The notes under the pieces were generated by a model, which saw only the letters and a program-made list of their open reading frames with translations, made no database searches and was not told the origin of the DNA. Below, in pieces: positions 1-9,850 of a stretch of DNA of 64,000 nucleotides. Positions within the stretch are counted from its first letter, which is position 1. Each line of letters opens with the position of its first letter. A program made the translations under genes and the position numbers. Source of the stretch: Biomphalaria glabrata (Eukaryota > Mollusca > Gastropoda > Planorbidae); assembly GCF_947242115.1 (NCBI RefSeq), contig NC_074711.1:41613963-41677962 (forward strand), read 5' to 3'.

Positions 1-464
1 AACATTTTAGATGCGAATAAATACATGATATGCTTTCTTTCATAGACTACTGAGACATAGGGCCAGTCAGCATTCAGCTGGATGTTTTGTTTTACATGTC
101 TCGGATGTTTTTTCAGAGTTGAAGATAATATACATCCTAGCCCGAGCCTCCCGCATCACCACGGGTAGATGGTAGTGGGCAGGGTAGGAACCCAGGATCA
201 TAGAGACGTCCAAATGACCGTCCAGCGCGCATACCGCACGACCAGGCAGCCATCCTTACAGATATATAAAATGAGGAGATGTCAGTCTTAGATGGGTAGA
301 AAACAAGCTAGAACAGGATTAATAGTGTAGATTAGGAAAAGTTTATGGATTTTGAAAACAAGACAGTTTCGTTTACCTGGGATGAACTTCGACTGGGTTC
401 AGAGCAGGAAAGACTACTCCTTCCGTAGAGTTCCGGCAAGAAACTGGGCCGTCTGGCGTAGATA
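1..464. other. No gene recognised
   Basis: No coding region, RNA gene or clear repeat boundary is seen. Bases about 130-245 are richer in G and C than the surroundings and have the look of a dispersed repeat, but I find no second convincing copy in the window. Confidence 0.5.
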
Positions 465-696
465 TGTCTCCACGCTCTCTCCACAATAACGACATCAGAA
501 AGATATGTGACACTGTCTCCACGCTCTCTCCACGATAACGACATCAGAAAGATATGTGACACTGTCTCCACGCTCTCTCCACAATAACGACATCAGAAAG
601 ATATGTGACACTGTCTCCACGCTCTCTCCACAATAACGACATCAGAAAGATATGTGACACTGTCTCCACGCTCTCTCCACAATAACGACATCAGAA
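465..696. repeat. 49-bp minisatellite, about 4.7 copies
   Basis: Copies begin at 465, 514, 563, 612 and 661, each starting tgtctccacgctctctccac and separated by exactly 49 bp. The last copy breaks off at about 696. The short open frame across it is only repeat readthrough. Confidence 0.93.
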
Positions 697-1117
697 GTCA
701 GAGTTCGGACGGAACCGGGCAAATTATACCTCAACAGGACGATCCGTCCACACCGCACAATGATCGACATTTCTGAGCTATCTGCCATCAATCCACGTGA
801 CGCATATGCTGATGGCCACCACGGACCCTGTCTGCTTCAACAGATTGCACTTCTGCAAATTCGATGCAGGGTTATTAGCTAGTGACTTTCACTTCGATTT
901 AACATTTTCTGTAACTGAATGTTACCAAAAAAACTTACTTATATGTAAATGTTTGCAAAATTTTGTATCCAAATAATTATTAGTCATGTAGATCCTATCT
1001 GATCTGTGCAGTCAACAAGTATACTCTCGACTAACTCAAGGACTTGTCGAGTGAGACAACAGATTCGTCAAGTACTGTTTCTCATGTTAAGTGAGAGAAT
1101 CTGAAGCGTCGTGTAGG
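697..1117. other. No gene recognised
   Basis: Unique-looking AT-rich sequence between two tandem repeats; nothing identifiable. Confidence 0.5.
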
Positions 1118-1250
1118 GCTGCTTGCTGTGGTCTACTGCTTACTGTGGTCTGCTGCTTGTTGTGGTCTGATGCTTGCTGTGGTCTGCTGCTTGCTGTGGT
1201 TTGCTGCTGCTTGCTGTGGTTTGCTGTTGCTTGCTGCTGCTTGCTGCCGC
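1118..1250. repeat. Degenerate GCTTGCTGTGGTCT repeat
   Basis: An imperfect array of units of about 17-20 bp based on gcttgctgtggtctgct, decaying to CTG-rich triplets at its right end. Open frames on both strands here are Cys/Leu-rich or Gln/Ser-rich products of the repeat and not plausible genes. Confidence 0.85.
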
Positions 1251-1684
1251 TACTGCCACCGACCCAAATACCCGCTTTCAATAATGGACCCAGTGCTTCA
1301 GTCCCAATGTATGCCAAAACAAATCTAAACTAGTAGGCCTAATATCCATCGAAGAATTGAAATGACCAACAGCAATAGCGAGTATTTTACTTGAGCTATT
1401 GAGCTAACAAAGCAATAGATTCATGAGCCACTGTGCCACACTGATCCAGTATAGTTGAATATAAAGTCATATCAATCGAGATACTGATGTACTGGTCACG
1501 TGGTACCACTTTTGTATGCAGTGTCTCAGTCTAAAGAAGAAAGAGATCGCTTATTTTGGTATGTGTACTGCATTCTACCATTCGACCTATCCTGATGCAC
1601 AGATAGAGCAACTTTTAGTTAGTCACAATTACTCTTACTTTTACCGGTAACACTAACCCATCCCTTTTTTTTACAAAGCTTCTA

Positions 1685-1965
1685 TTAACAGACTTTGTCT
1701 GTCTGTCTGTCTATCGCCCATTTCCCATTCTCGGATCAAGTTGAAACTTTGCACAATTATTCATTTCCATGACAACATAGGAATAAAAAAAAAAAAAGAA
1801 CCAGTTAGTTCACCAATTATTCGTGATTAATTAATTTTGTTTTATATTGAAAATGTGGAGGCTCCAGTTCGAATTTTGACTCAAGCAACTTTCTTGTTGT
1901 TGTTTTTTTTATTGCTTTTGAAAAGGCAGCACTGAAACCTTCCACGATCTTAATTTGTTATAATT
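1685..1965 (+). repeat. Dispersed repeat with SINE-like tail
   Basis: The segment starts with a (GTCT)n stretch, then a block reading aagttgaaactttgcacaat and a ttagtt/attaattaattttgttt block. The same order recurs near 44.7-44.84 kb, 58.82-59.01 kb and 59.09-59.24 kb, and in opposite orientation at 58.56-58.68 kb. From about 1858 it has a tRNA-like B-box (cagttcgaatttt) followed by a body (ttgaaaaggcagcactgaaa) shared with the SINE-like copy at 44.94 kb. No coding capacity. Confidence 0.6.
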
Positions 1966-1990
1966 TTGGACGTTCCATAAAAAAAATGAA

Positions 1991-2266
1991 TATAACTAGG
2001 TGCTTGTCCAGGCAGGCGGCAGGCGGTGAAAGTGGATATAACTAGGTGCTTGTCCAGGCAGGCGGCAGGCGGTGAAAGTGGATATAACTAGGTACTTGTC
2101 CAGGCAGGCGGCAGGCGGTGAAAGTGGATATAACTAGGTGCTTGTCCAGGCAGGCGGCAGGCGGTGAAAGTGGATATAACTAGGTACTTGTCCAGGCAAG
2201 CGGCAGGCGGTGAAAGTGGATATAACTAGGTGCTTGTCCAGGCAGGCGGCAGGCGATGAAAGTGGA
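1991..2266. repeat. 46-bp minisatellite, exactly 6 copies
   Basis: Copies start at 1991, 2037, 2083, 2129, 2175 and 2221, each opening tataactaggtgcttgtcca (gtac in some). The array contains exactly six units with only a few substitutions and no indels. Confidence 0.96.
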
Positions 2267-2561
2267 CCATCTTAACGGCCTTCTGAAGCGCACACCTCAC
2301 CACCAGACGTAGTCCTACATAGAAGGAAAGAAAAATGGCATCTCTTCATTAAATTTTCTCCTTTTTTAAAAACATTGATAAATGTTGTTTTTATATTTTC
2401 AAATATGATTTTTTACTATAATGCAAATATAAGAACATTTTTTGTCCCATGAAAAATCAAATTGAACCCCTTCGCTCCCCTCTTATCTTATCTTATATAA
2501 TACAGACGTTACTTCAAAAAAGATGATTACATCCTACGCGTCATGCATTTAGTCATGCATA

Positions 2562-3850
2562 TTAACCAATGACTTGAAGGCTTTCTAAATTTAGTGATTT
2601 TACTAAAGGTGTTACTCTAGTCAAATGTGAATATTCGTTTGTTATGAATCGCGCTGCTCTATTTTGTGTCTGTTCTAGTTTCTTAATGTTTTCTTGAGTT
2701 GAGGGGTCCCAAACAGAGGATGCATATTCTATTATTGGCCTAACCAAGGTTAAATAACATTTTAGTTTTATGTTCTTATTTGATTTATAGAAATTTCTTT
2801 TAATAAATCCTAATGATTTGTTTGATTTTTTTATAGTTTCATCAATATGTGGATTCCATGACAGTTTTTCATTTATTATAACACCTAGGTATTTTGCATT
2901 TTTAGTCTGTGTTACTGGTTTGCCATGAATAAGATAAGTGGAATTAATTTGTTTTAGTTTTTTTGTTACTCTTAACAACTGACATTTTTCTGGGTGGAAA
3001 GACATGCTCCAATTTGATTCCCATTTCTGTAATTCATCTAATTCTCTTTGTAAAATATCTGTGTCTTGTGTTGTTTTTATTGTTCTATATATTATGCAAT
3101 CGTCTGCAAATAATCTGACTTTTGTTCCTGAAGTAATGCAATTTGGTAAATCATTTATGTAAATTAAAAATAGTAGTGGACCCAAGACTGTTCCTTGAGG
3201 TACACCTGAGTTTACTGTTATCGGTGTTGATTTAGAGCCATTTATTATTACAGTTTGTTCTCTCCCTATCAGAAAATCTTTAATCCACTGATGCAGTGGA
3301 CCATTAATGCTGAAATATTTTAATTTTTTAAGCAAGCTATGGTGGTGAACTTTGTCAAAAGCCTTAGAAAAATCTAGTAAGATAGCATCTATTTGTTCAC
3401 TATTATCTAAACCTTTTGAAAAATCATCAATTAGTCCTATTAGTTGTGTTTCACATGATCTATATTTCCTAAAGCCATGTTGGTATGGGGTGAGGACATT
3501 ATGTTTGTCTAAGTGGTTTATGATGTTGCTACATATTATGTGTTCTAGGATTTTACATGTGATGCTGGTAAGTGATACTGGTCTGTAGTTTCCTGGGTCA
3601 GATTTTTCTCCTTTTTTAAATAGGGGGGTGACATTAGCTTCTTTCCAGTCCTTTGGTACTCTGCCCTGGTTAAGTGAAGCCTGAAAGAGTATTTTGAACA
3701 CTGGGGCTAGCTCATTACTTAGTTCTTTGAGTAATCTAGCTGGAATACCATCAGGTCCAGACGCTTTATTTGGTTTGGTGTTGGCTAATAGTTTTTGAAT
3801 TCCATTTTCTTGTACTACTATATCTTCTATGTTGTCTACTTGGTTCAAAT
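2562..3850 (-). pseudogene. LINE reverse transcriptase fragment (jockey/CR1-like)
   Basis: An open frame of 428 residues encodes most of a non-LTR retrotransposon reverse transcriptase. Visible landmarks: GPDGIP at residues 31-36, the first catalytic Asp in LLDFSKAFD (about 157-165), GVPQGTVLGPLLF (215-227) and the catalytic FADD (247-250), followed by the thumb region ending in RAARFITNEY and SLNLESLQ. There is no endonuclease domain upstream: an in-frame TGA sits three codons before the apparent start, which reads TTG and not ATG, so this is a 5'-truncated copy rather than a gene with its own start. The right-hand end also stops abruptly after SLNLESLQ, short of the usual C-terminus. The RT itself has no internal stop, so the insertion may be fairly recent. 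The jockey/CR1 placement is by motif style only. Confidence 0.9.
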
Positions 3851-3855
3851 TCAGT

Positions 3856-4574
3856 CACTCTCTATGGTAGCACTTCACCCCTCCACCACCCCGTGTCCAT
3901 AACAATACTTTTCCTAACTTCACCACTAGCTCTAGTATTTCTGTTGACTCGTGAATAACGTTTTAGATTCAAATAAGCTTAATTTCATTTTTGAGAGTCT
4001 ATTTGTACAAGTGCTTATGATCTGATGTGGAAGGCAATTTTACCAAACAGCAATTTAGGAATGAGAAGGAAATCTTCGATCGATCTGTTATGTCAATCTA
4101 ATAAAACTCTTTGATTTTGTGTCATATATAAATGTCTGTTATTTGGGGGGGGGGGGGGGGTGATAGGTCAAACACGAGAATTGATATTTGAACAAAGAAA
4201 TTTTTGGTAAAAAGTAGAAGGTATCGGTTTTCTACTACAAATGTAAAATATAATTAAATAAACGGTGTCAGAAGTAATTATCTGTTAGCTATTATTTACT
4301 TTCTTAAGCAAGCATTGAACTGGAGATTAACAGCTTATACCCGAGAAAAGAAAAGAATTGGTAAAATAAAAATTCATTAAATATTATCATTTATTTAATA
4401 ATGGTTGTATTATCCTTATATATAATTATCTGCGTGTTTTTTTTTGACAATTATGATAATTTTCAGAGGCTAAATTGGTATTTACTTAGCTAACGGTTTT
4501 ATGTGAGCAAGCTGATTGATACAATTTTAAACTTCGGCAAATCTGTTGGTAGATCTAGGACGTAGAGGGACACT
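3856..4574. other. Intergenic, upstream of the GPCR
   Basis: AT-rich sequence with a G homopolymer at about 4146-4162. It would include the promoter and 5' UTR of the receptor, but no TATA or initiator element stands out. Nothing else is recognised. Confidence 0.5.
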
Positions 4575-4750
4575 ATGGCAGCGCTCAGTGACAGTTACAT
4601 ACACCTGCCCAACACATCAGTGCGTCTCACGACAGAAATCCTCAGCGACCAAGAAACTTGGCTGGCTATGAAAATTCTCATGTTTGGCATCACTCCTATC
4701 ATTTCTGTATTTGGTATAGTTGGCAACATATTGAGCATTATTATCTTAGT

Positions 4751-4758
4751 CCGGCATG
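4751..4758. repeat. Target duplication, left copy (CCGGCATG)
   Basis: The 8-bp word ccggcatg lies directly before the hAT left end and again directly after its right end (7574-7581). A perfect 8-bp duplication is the signature of hAT insertion. Confidence 0.95.
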
Positions 4759-4979
4759 CAGGGGCGTAACTAGGGATTTGGGGGCCCGGGGGGATTGACC
4801 TCTTTGGGGGCCCCTTGCATTTTGACATTCGACATATGACATGGAATAATATACGCAAAAATATATAAGCCCCAAATCAAATTGGTTCAGTATATCAGTA
4901 AACTTAACAAAAAGTAAGCAAGACTCTTTTAATGAAAAATACCTTTATTTATTAGTTAAATAATGCACAAGTCACAAAT

Positions 4980-5763
4980 CTAAATTGATATCGCTTCACG
5001 TCGTGCATTCTGTGCAGCAAAGACATCTATAACATCAACTACATCGATACTTTCTAGTATTTGTGACTTCACTAACATTAAAGCCATGATAAGCCTTTCT
5101 TGTGTCATTGTGCTCCTGAGATAGCTTTTGATGAACTTGAGCTTTGAGAATGATCTCTCACATGACGTAATGGAAGTGGCCTGAGTTAGCGGTATTCGGA
5201 GGAGGTTGCAAAGTTTGAGCACACGTAATTCCCATATGAAGCCTGTTTCCTCAATATGTCTATTGGTGATTGTATTACTGGTTTGTTGATGAAAAGTGCT
5301 CGAGCATCAATGACATCATTGAAAAAGCGATTTTCCATTTATTTCATCATACAAACAGGAAAAGTAGCACAGTTTGTCATAAGCGGGTCTTCATCTAACA
5401 GGTGTCTTGGTTCAAGAAGAAACCCAAAGGTATCCATTTTCTTTCCAGCCTTTGAAATCTGCCCTTTATCTCCATATTTAATCTGTCCAGCAATTCTGTC
5501 GCAACACGTTTGAATTGCAGTTCTATTGACAGTCCTACATTAGAACTCAACTTCCCATCAAGTCTTTTCTTTCTTCTGGTTGTTTTGATTACAGGGAATC
5601 CATAGTATTCACTACCTTCTTTTGCTTTTTTGATGGATTGGGTTTTTGTCAGTTTCTCATCATTTTGCAGAAAGCATGAAAGGGTACTAATTTCTTTAGC
5701 AGCTTCCCGTATATGCAGTCCAGACTTTTGTAGTTTCTTCTGAACTATATTAATTGGGAGCAA
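4980..5763 (-). pseudogene. hAT transposase remnant
   Basis: Two open pieces of a hAT transposase on the minus strand. The upstream piece (5395-5763) resembles the middle of ZMYM6/DUF4371-type hAT proteins, with an RxKKRLDG segment and a run of helices. The downstream piece (4980-5222) is the C-terminal dimerisation region: TSCERSFSKLKFIKSYLRST followed by the helix around ERLIMALML. Between them (about 5223-5394) the frame is lost. The N-terminal part, including any BED finger and the first catalytic Asp, is missing because other elements now occupy the region upstream. It belongs to the transposon in the GPCR and cannot encode an active enzyme. Confidence 0.85.
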
Positions 5764-5828
5764 GAGCTTTGACCAGAATTCAAGATATGCAAAAAATTCT
5801 TAATTTTCCAATGCATGAAGAAGATTCT

Positions 5829-6983
5829 GTCCTAATATTATATGGTATTACGTCATTGTTGGTTGTTTATGTTTTGTGCGCAAGCAAAAGGATTCAGAGC
5901 ATACAAAAGTGGAAAAGATCCATATCTCGTTATGCTCGAGTATAGAAATACTCCGATAAGTGGACTGCCGTATTCACCATCACAACTGATGAAGAGTAGA
6001 AGACTCAGGGAATCATTTTAACTGATCCCAAACTATTGAAACCATCGGTAGCTGAAAATGCAGAGACATTACTCAACGAACGACAGATGAAAAGCAAAGT
6101 GAAGTACAATGCAAAGGCAAAACTACCTAAAGATTATTCTGTCGGAGAGTTCGTCTAGGTCAAACATGGCAAAAAGCAGTTGTCATAAAAAACATTCAGC
6201 ACCCAGATCTTACAACATAAAGACAAACGGAAAAACATACAGAAGAAATCAACGCTTTTTGAATAAGAGTTTCGATGAAGACATCTCTGGGTACTATGAT
6301 ACCGATGGAGACAATGAACTGCAAAATGTTGGAACAAACGAAACAGACAGTTATAGACCAACGTCTAGAGAACTTGTTGTGCCAGTCAAGACAACCAGAA
6401 GTGGACGAATTGTTAAAGTTCCTAGTAGACAGGGCCGGCCTTAGGCCATTGCAGCCTATGCGGTCGCAGTGGGCCCCGCACTTTCATAGGACGCGCGCTA
6501 ATTCTAAGTGTACATTATTAAATTAAACCATTATAACGTATATAAAATAACAGGGTTTTCGCGACCTCCTGATTTTCCAGGGCCCCCAGGAAAACTCATG
6601 AAAAGGCAAAATATACGATAAAGTCATGAACTTTTTTGAATTTATTCAAATCTCCTGAAGAATAGACGAAATTGACATTTTGGGGTGCCTATAAATAAAA
6701 AGTGGCATTGCGAGCTTTCATTTGATAAAAATGTATTGCAAAGACGAAAGTAGGCCAATTTCTAATTTAAAAAAAATAATATTGACATTATGCTTATCCC
6801 TACCCAGATCCGTTTCGCATAGGGCCCCGCAAATGCTAGGGCCGGCCCTGCTAGTAGATATCACTCTTAAGAACTTTAAAATGAAGGGTGTGATAATAAC
6901 TTCAAAAGGAAGGATGTGCTAATATTATATGATATTACGTCATTGTTTTTTGTTTATGTTTTGTGCGAAAGCAAAAGGATTAG
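5829..6983 (+). mobile_element. LTR-element fossil (Ty3/gypsy-like), nested
   Basis: A badly reduced copy inside the hAT element. A stretch of about 68 bp starting tgtcctaatattatatg at 5829 recurs at 6915 as tgtgctaatattatatg and looks like the beginning of the two LTRs. The second copy directly follows a purine-rich tract. Between them lies only the C-terminal part of an integrase region, recognisable by a YRNTP segment and a final TRSGRIVK motif, the latter also present at the end of the complete element at 23.6-28.4 kb. Gag, protease, reverse transcriptase and RNase H are absent. The copy is broken at several places and also contains the 421-bp MITE. Age: older than the MITE, younger than the hAT insertion. 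Confidence 0.75.
6430..6850. mobile_element. hAT MITE, 421 bp, with 8-bp duplication
   Basis: Ends read cagggccggccttaggcc and, inverted, cagggccggccctagc. The target duplication ctagtaga is perfect (6422-6429 and 6851-6858). The subterminal sequence (gcactttcataggacgcgcg) is shared with the larger hAT copies at 43.75-44.2 kb and 59.77-60.4 kb, so it is an internally deleted derivative of that family. No coding capacity. Confidence 0.93.
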
Positions 6984-6984
6984 A

Positions 6985-7270
6985 TGGAAATAAAAATAGA
7001 GTTTCCATTGGATTGAGGAAAGATGAATAGAGGGGTAATAACTCGAGTGTGAAGTTTAATTCTGAAATTATAGACGCCAAACCCGAATAATGGACTATTC
7101 TAGCATTATTAAGAATAACTTTTGGATCTGTTATACTCGATTCTGTAAATTTTGCTTCAAGGTTAATTAGTGTAGCCATAAAATACTCGCCATTTAGATC
7201 TATTATTAGTAAAGGTAACAAGATACCTGGAATTCGCTGTATATCGTGCAGTTTTATTCGTGGCAACAAA
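6985..7270 (-). pseudogene. Tc1/IS630-like DDE transposase scrap
   Basis: A minus-strand open stretch contains a NARIVHYSGL segment and LLPLYSSFLNPMETLF, which resembles the 'PxYSPxLNPIE' block around the last catalytic residue of Tc1/IS630-type DDE transposases. The rest of the transposase is absent and no terminal repeats could be assigned, so it is a fragment trapped in the hAT element. Its reading frame runs out into the neighbouring LTR-like sequence. Confidence 0.5.
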
Positions 7271-7573
7271 GTTTAAAATGTAAAACTAACTTTAAAAAAA
7301 ACTTTGATCTCTGTGGGAAAAAATATTTTTAAAATGTCAACAAAGTCAACGTACTGATAGACCTAGATTTAGGTTTAGTCTTTGTGATAAATTTTTAATC
7401 CGTAAATGTTGAAAAAAAAAAGACACCCGTTGACACTATTTGTCAATCAAATATATTAATTTATATATTTACAAATAAATTTCGGACACCCATTTGGGGG
7501 CCCCCCCTGGGTGGGGGCCCGGGGGGATTTTAAATTTCTCCCCCCCCCCTCCCCCCCCTTAGTTACGCCACTG

Positions 7574-7581
7574 CCGGCATG
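7574..7581. repeat. Target duplication, right copy (CCGGCATG)
   Basis: Right copy of the 8-bp duplication flanking the hAT element in the GPCR; coding sequence resumes here. Confidence 0.95.
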
Positions 7582-8383
7582 GGATGGCCAAATGCTCAAA
7601 TATCCTTTTAGTGGCTTTGGCTTTGTCAGACATCACTTTTTTGATATCATTTAACAGCCTGCCTAAGGTTCTCTACGAGGCTGTGTGGAACCACGAATAT
7701 GTTGGCTACTCCAAGGCCAGCTGTGATGTACTGTTCATTTTGTTTAGTATATTTACTCTACTGGACTACACGTTTGGTCTCTTGGGAATCACCCTGCCAA
7801 TGCTGATCACAGCGGAGAGACTTGTGGTCATCTTTCTTCCGTTAAATTTCAGCCAGGTGCTGACCCCAACGAGAACGTGGCTAGCTGTGTTTGTAATGGC
7901 CGCCTACTGGCTTTCAATTTGTATTTACAGTAGCTTTTGGCAGGGTCTGGATTATTTTTTTGATCCCGCGAGAAATCAATCAGTTGGGATCATCGTTAAG
8001 TCAGCCTTTTTCTTTCAACATGAAGATTCTGTAGACACCATTAACCACATGATTATCTTCTCCAGCATGGTTATCCCGCCTATTTTCACGGTGACAGGAT
8101 GTGTCGTCATTTCCGTCAAAATTCAACTGGCGCTCATCAAACGACAAAAGATGACGTCAACCACTCGCTCTATGAACAGGACGACCAGGACATTGCTGGC
8201 AGTCTGCGCCATCTACTGTGTCACTGCTGCAGTACTGTCAATGCCACTCTATCTTCCGCAAGAATACGCCTCTTACTCTTTGACAGATAAATCGCCGACC
8301 AATATGGGGAAACTATTCTATCAGCTGGTGAACACTGTCACTTGTATCAACAGTTCCAGTAATTTTATTGTGTACGTAGGTTT

Positions 8384-8782
8384 AAACAAGCAATTTAGAA
8401 TGACTTTAAAGAACATTATTTATTGTTCTAAGTAAACAAGCAATTTAGTATGACTTTAAAGAACATTATTTAGTGTTCTAAGTAAACAAGCAATTTAGTA
8501 CACTTTAAAGAACATTATTTATTGTTCCAAGTAAACAAGCAATTTAGTATGACTTTAAAGAACATTATTTATTGTTCCAAGTAAACAAGCAATTTAGTAT
8601 GACTTTAAAGAACATTATTTATTGTTCTAAGTAAACAAGCAATTTAGTATGACTTTAAAGAACATTATTTATTGTTCTAAGTAAACAAGCAATTTAGTAT
8701 GACTTTAAAGAACATTATTTATTGTTCTAAGTAAACAAGCAATTTAGTATGACTTTAAAGAACATTATTTATTGTTCTAAGT
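8384..8782. repeat. 50-bp satellite born from the GPCR 3' end
   Basis: Eight copies start at 8384, 8434, 8484, 8533, 8583, 8633, 8683 and 8733. The first copy is coding: it encodes the last residues of the receptor (KQFRMTLKNIIYCSK) and its stop codon. The others follow immediately as 3' non-coding DNA. The third copy is 49 bp. Copies differ by only a few bases, so the amplification is recent or kept homogeneous. Confidence 0.95.
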
Positions 8783-8870
8783 AAACATTGACCATTTTGG
8801 AGATGTCCCAGACATAGCTAGCGTTTTGATGTATCTGGTGTACAAACTAATGGAAGTGTTGAGAAAGATA

Positions 8871-8871
<1 letters not shown>

Positions 8872-8908
<37 letters not shown>

Positions 8909-8921
8909 TTTTTGTTGTTTT
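8872..8921. repeat. (GTT)n microsatellite
   Basis: Imperfect run of gtt triplets, interrupted by gat and ttt. Confidence 0.9.
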
Positions 8922-9270
8922 TAAACAAATGGCATATTCTTTTTGGCTCACTTTTGAGCCCCTGCAGAATGTTCTGAGCTCTTCTGTTTGTAGGACAAAC
9001 AATTCAAGACCAATGTGTTTTTAGTCTTCAGAAATCCTGTTCTCCAAACCAATAGTTCACATGTCAACTGACCTACTCACCATTGAAAACATGTCCTGCT
9101 TCTAGAAAGATGATGATAAATTAGATGTGATGAAATGAAGATGAAATGGAAGTCCAGAAAATTACTGAGTTACAGCCAAATTACCGCTCTAATTATTTAA
9201 CATTAACATTTTTTTTGAAATTTATGAAACAGTAAGTATGCAGCGAATTTAAAACAAGTAGGCCATCATC

Positions 9271-9514
9271 GGAGCCGGTTTTAGATCATTGGAGGCCCTA
9301 GGCAAAGTGAATTTGGTGGCCCAAAGTGAAAACAAAATTGTTAAAGTGAAAACAAATAACATGTGACGCAATTGCAATGATTTCAAACCGAGGGTACTCC
9401 AACACCATTGAGCACAATTTTCGCTTTTTATTCTCTACAAAAATAATGAAGTTCCTCTATTAATTGGAGGCCCTTGGCGGGTGAATAGTTTGCCTATGCC
9501 TAAGACTGGCCCTG
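9271..9514. mobile_element. hAT-like MITE, 244 bp
   Basis: The left end reads ggagccggttttag and the inverted right end cagggccagtcttagg, an imperfect inverted repeat related to the cagggccggccttagg family. The 8-bp word ccatcatc lies at both sides (9263-9270 and 9515-9522). No coding capacity. The left terminus has decayed from the CA consensus. Confidence 0.82.
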
Positions 9515-9624
9515 CCATCATCATTGTCGGAGCTCAATTTTTGGAATCAGTGGGCAGGGCTCAATAATGATGATGTCCATAGCGGTTAGTTGTTCATTTT
9601 AAAAAAAAATCTCCGCATACTGGA

Positions 9625-9850
9625 ATGAGATGTCGAGGGAAAAGCGTCAGAACGAGGCAGCCGGTTCACATGCAAAAGCCGCGGGATACATATTTGATGC
9701 CAAAAGAAAATCTACTGCCAAGGACAGACGTAGACAGCGAAAAGAGAATCTAATCGTCTAGCGGCGGACTACAGTTATGTCTGCGCTAGATGTGGTAGAT
9801 TATGTAGGTCGCAGCTGAGACTGCGTTTGAACGTGAAAATACTGCACTCC
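9625..9850 (+). pseudogene. LINE 3' end with zinc-knuckle C-terminus
   Basis: The conceptual C-terminus reads YVCARCGRLCRSQLRLRLN, matching the C2H2-like tail found in endonuclease/reverse-transcriptase LINEs and in three other copies in this window (21.3, 34.2 and 61.15 kb). The preceding basic stretch (DRRRQRKENL) is also typical. Everything upstream of the last roughly 80 residues is missing and frames are shifted, as in an ordinary 5'-truncated LINE insertion. Confidence 0.7.

Larger units (their letters stand above)
4759..7573. mobile_element. hAT DNA transposon inserted in the GPCR
   Basis: Terminal inverted repeats read caggggcgtaacta at the left and, on the other strand, cagtggcgtaacta at the right, followed inward by G- and C-rich blocks (gggggcccgggggg on both sides). 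The 8-bp duplication and CA-starting ends identify the hAT superfamily. A remnant transposase lies on the minus strand at 4980-5763. The middle has been replaced or invaded by an LTR fossil (about 5829-6983), which itself holds a 421-bp MITE, and by a DDE transposase scrap (about 6985-7270). The element is therefore no longer autonomous. The 182-bp MITE at 23165-23346 shares both termini and subterminal sequence and belongs to the same family. Confidence 0.93.
4575..8435 (+). pseudogene. Class A GPCR split by a hAT transposon
   Basis: A seven-transmembrane receptor of the rhodopsin-like class, plausibly one of the large gastropod chemoreceptor or peptide-receptor families. The first part (4575-4758) encodes the N-terminus with a possible glycosylation site (NTS, residues 13-15) and TM1 containing the conserved GN (FGIVGNIL). 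The second part (7582-8435) carries the rest: SNILLVALALSD (TM2, with the conserved Asp), the loop Cys in SKASCDVLF, ERLVV in place of DRY after TM3, five further hydrophobic segments, and NFIVY in place of NPxxY before the tail. Taking out the transposon and one copy of the 8-bp duplication rejoins codons exactly (cat, g+gg, atg) and gives 345 residues, normal for a single-exon receptor. No other stop or frameshift is seen, so the insertion is the only obvious lesion. As it stands TM1 is separated from the rest and the product cannot be a receptor. The exact ligand class cannot be told from sequence. Confidence 0.88.

Noticed and set aside
1087-1333. Cys/Leu-rich and Gln-rich open frames on both strands
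   Set aside because: They are readings of a degenerate CTG-type repeat; composition explains them fully.
4759-7573. Idea that the insertion in the GPCR acts as a spliced intron
   Set aside because: The joints are hAT termini with a target duplication, and no GT...AG pair at the borders would rejoin the frame.
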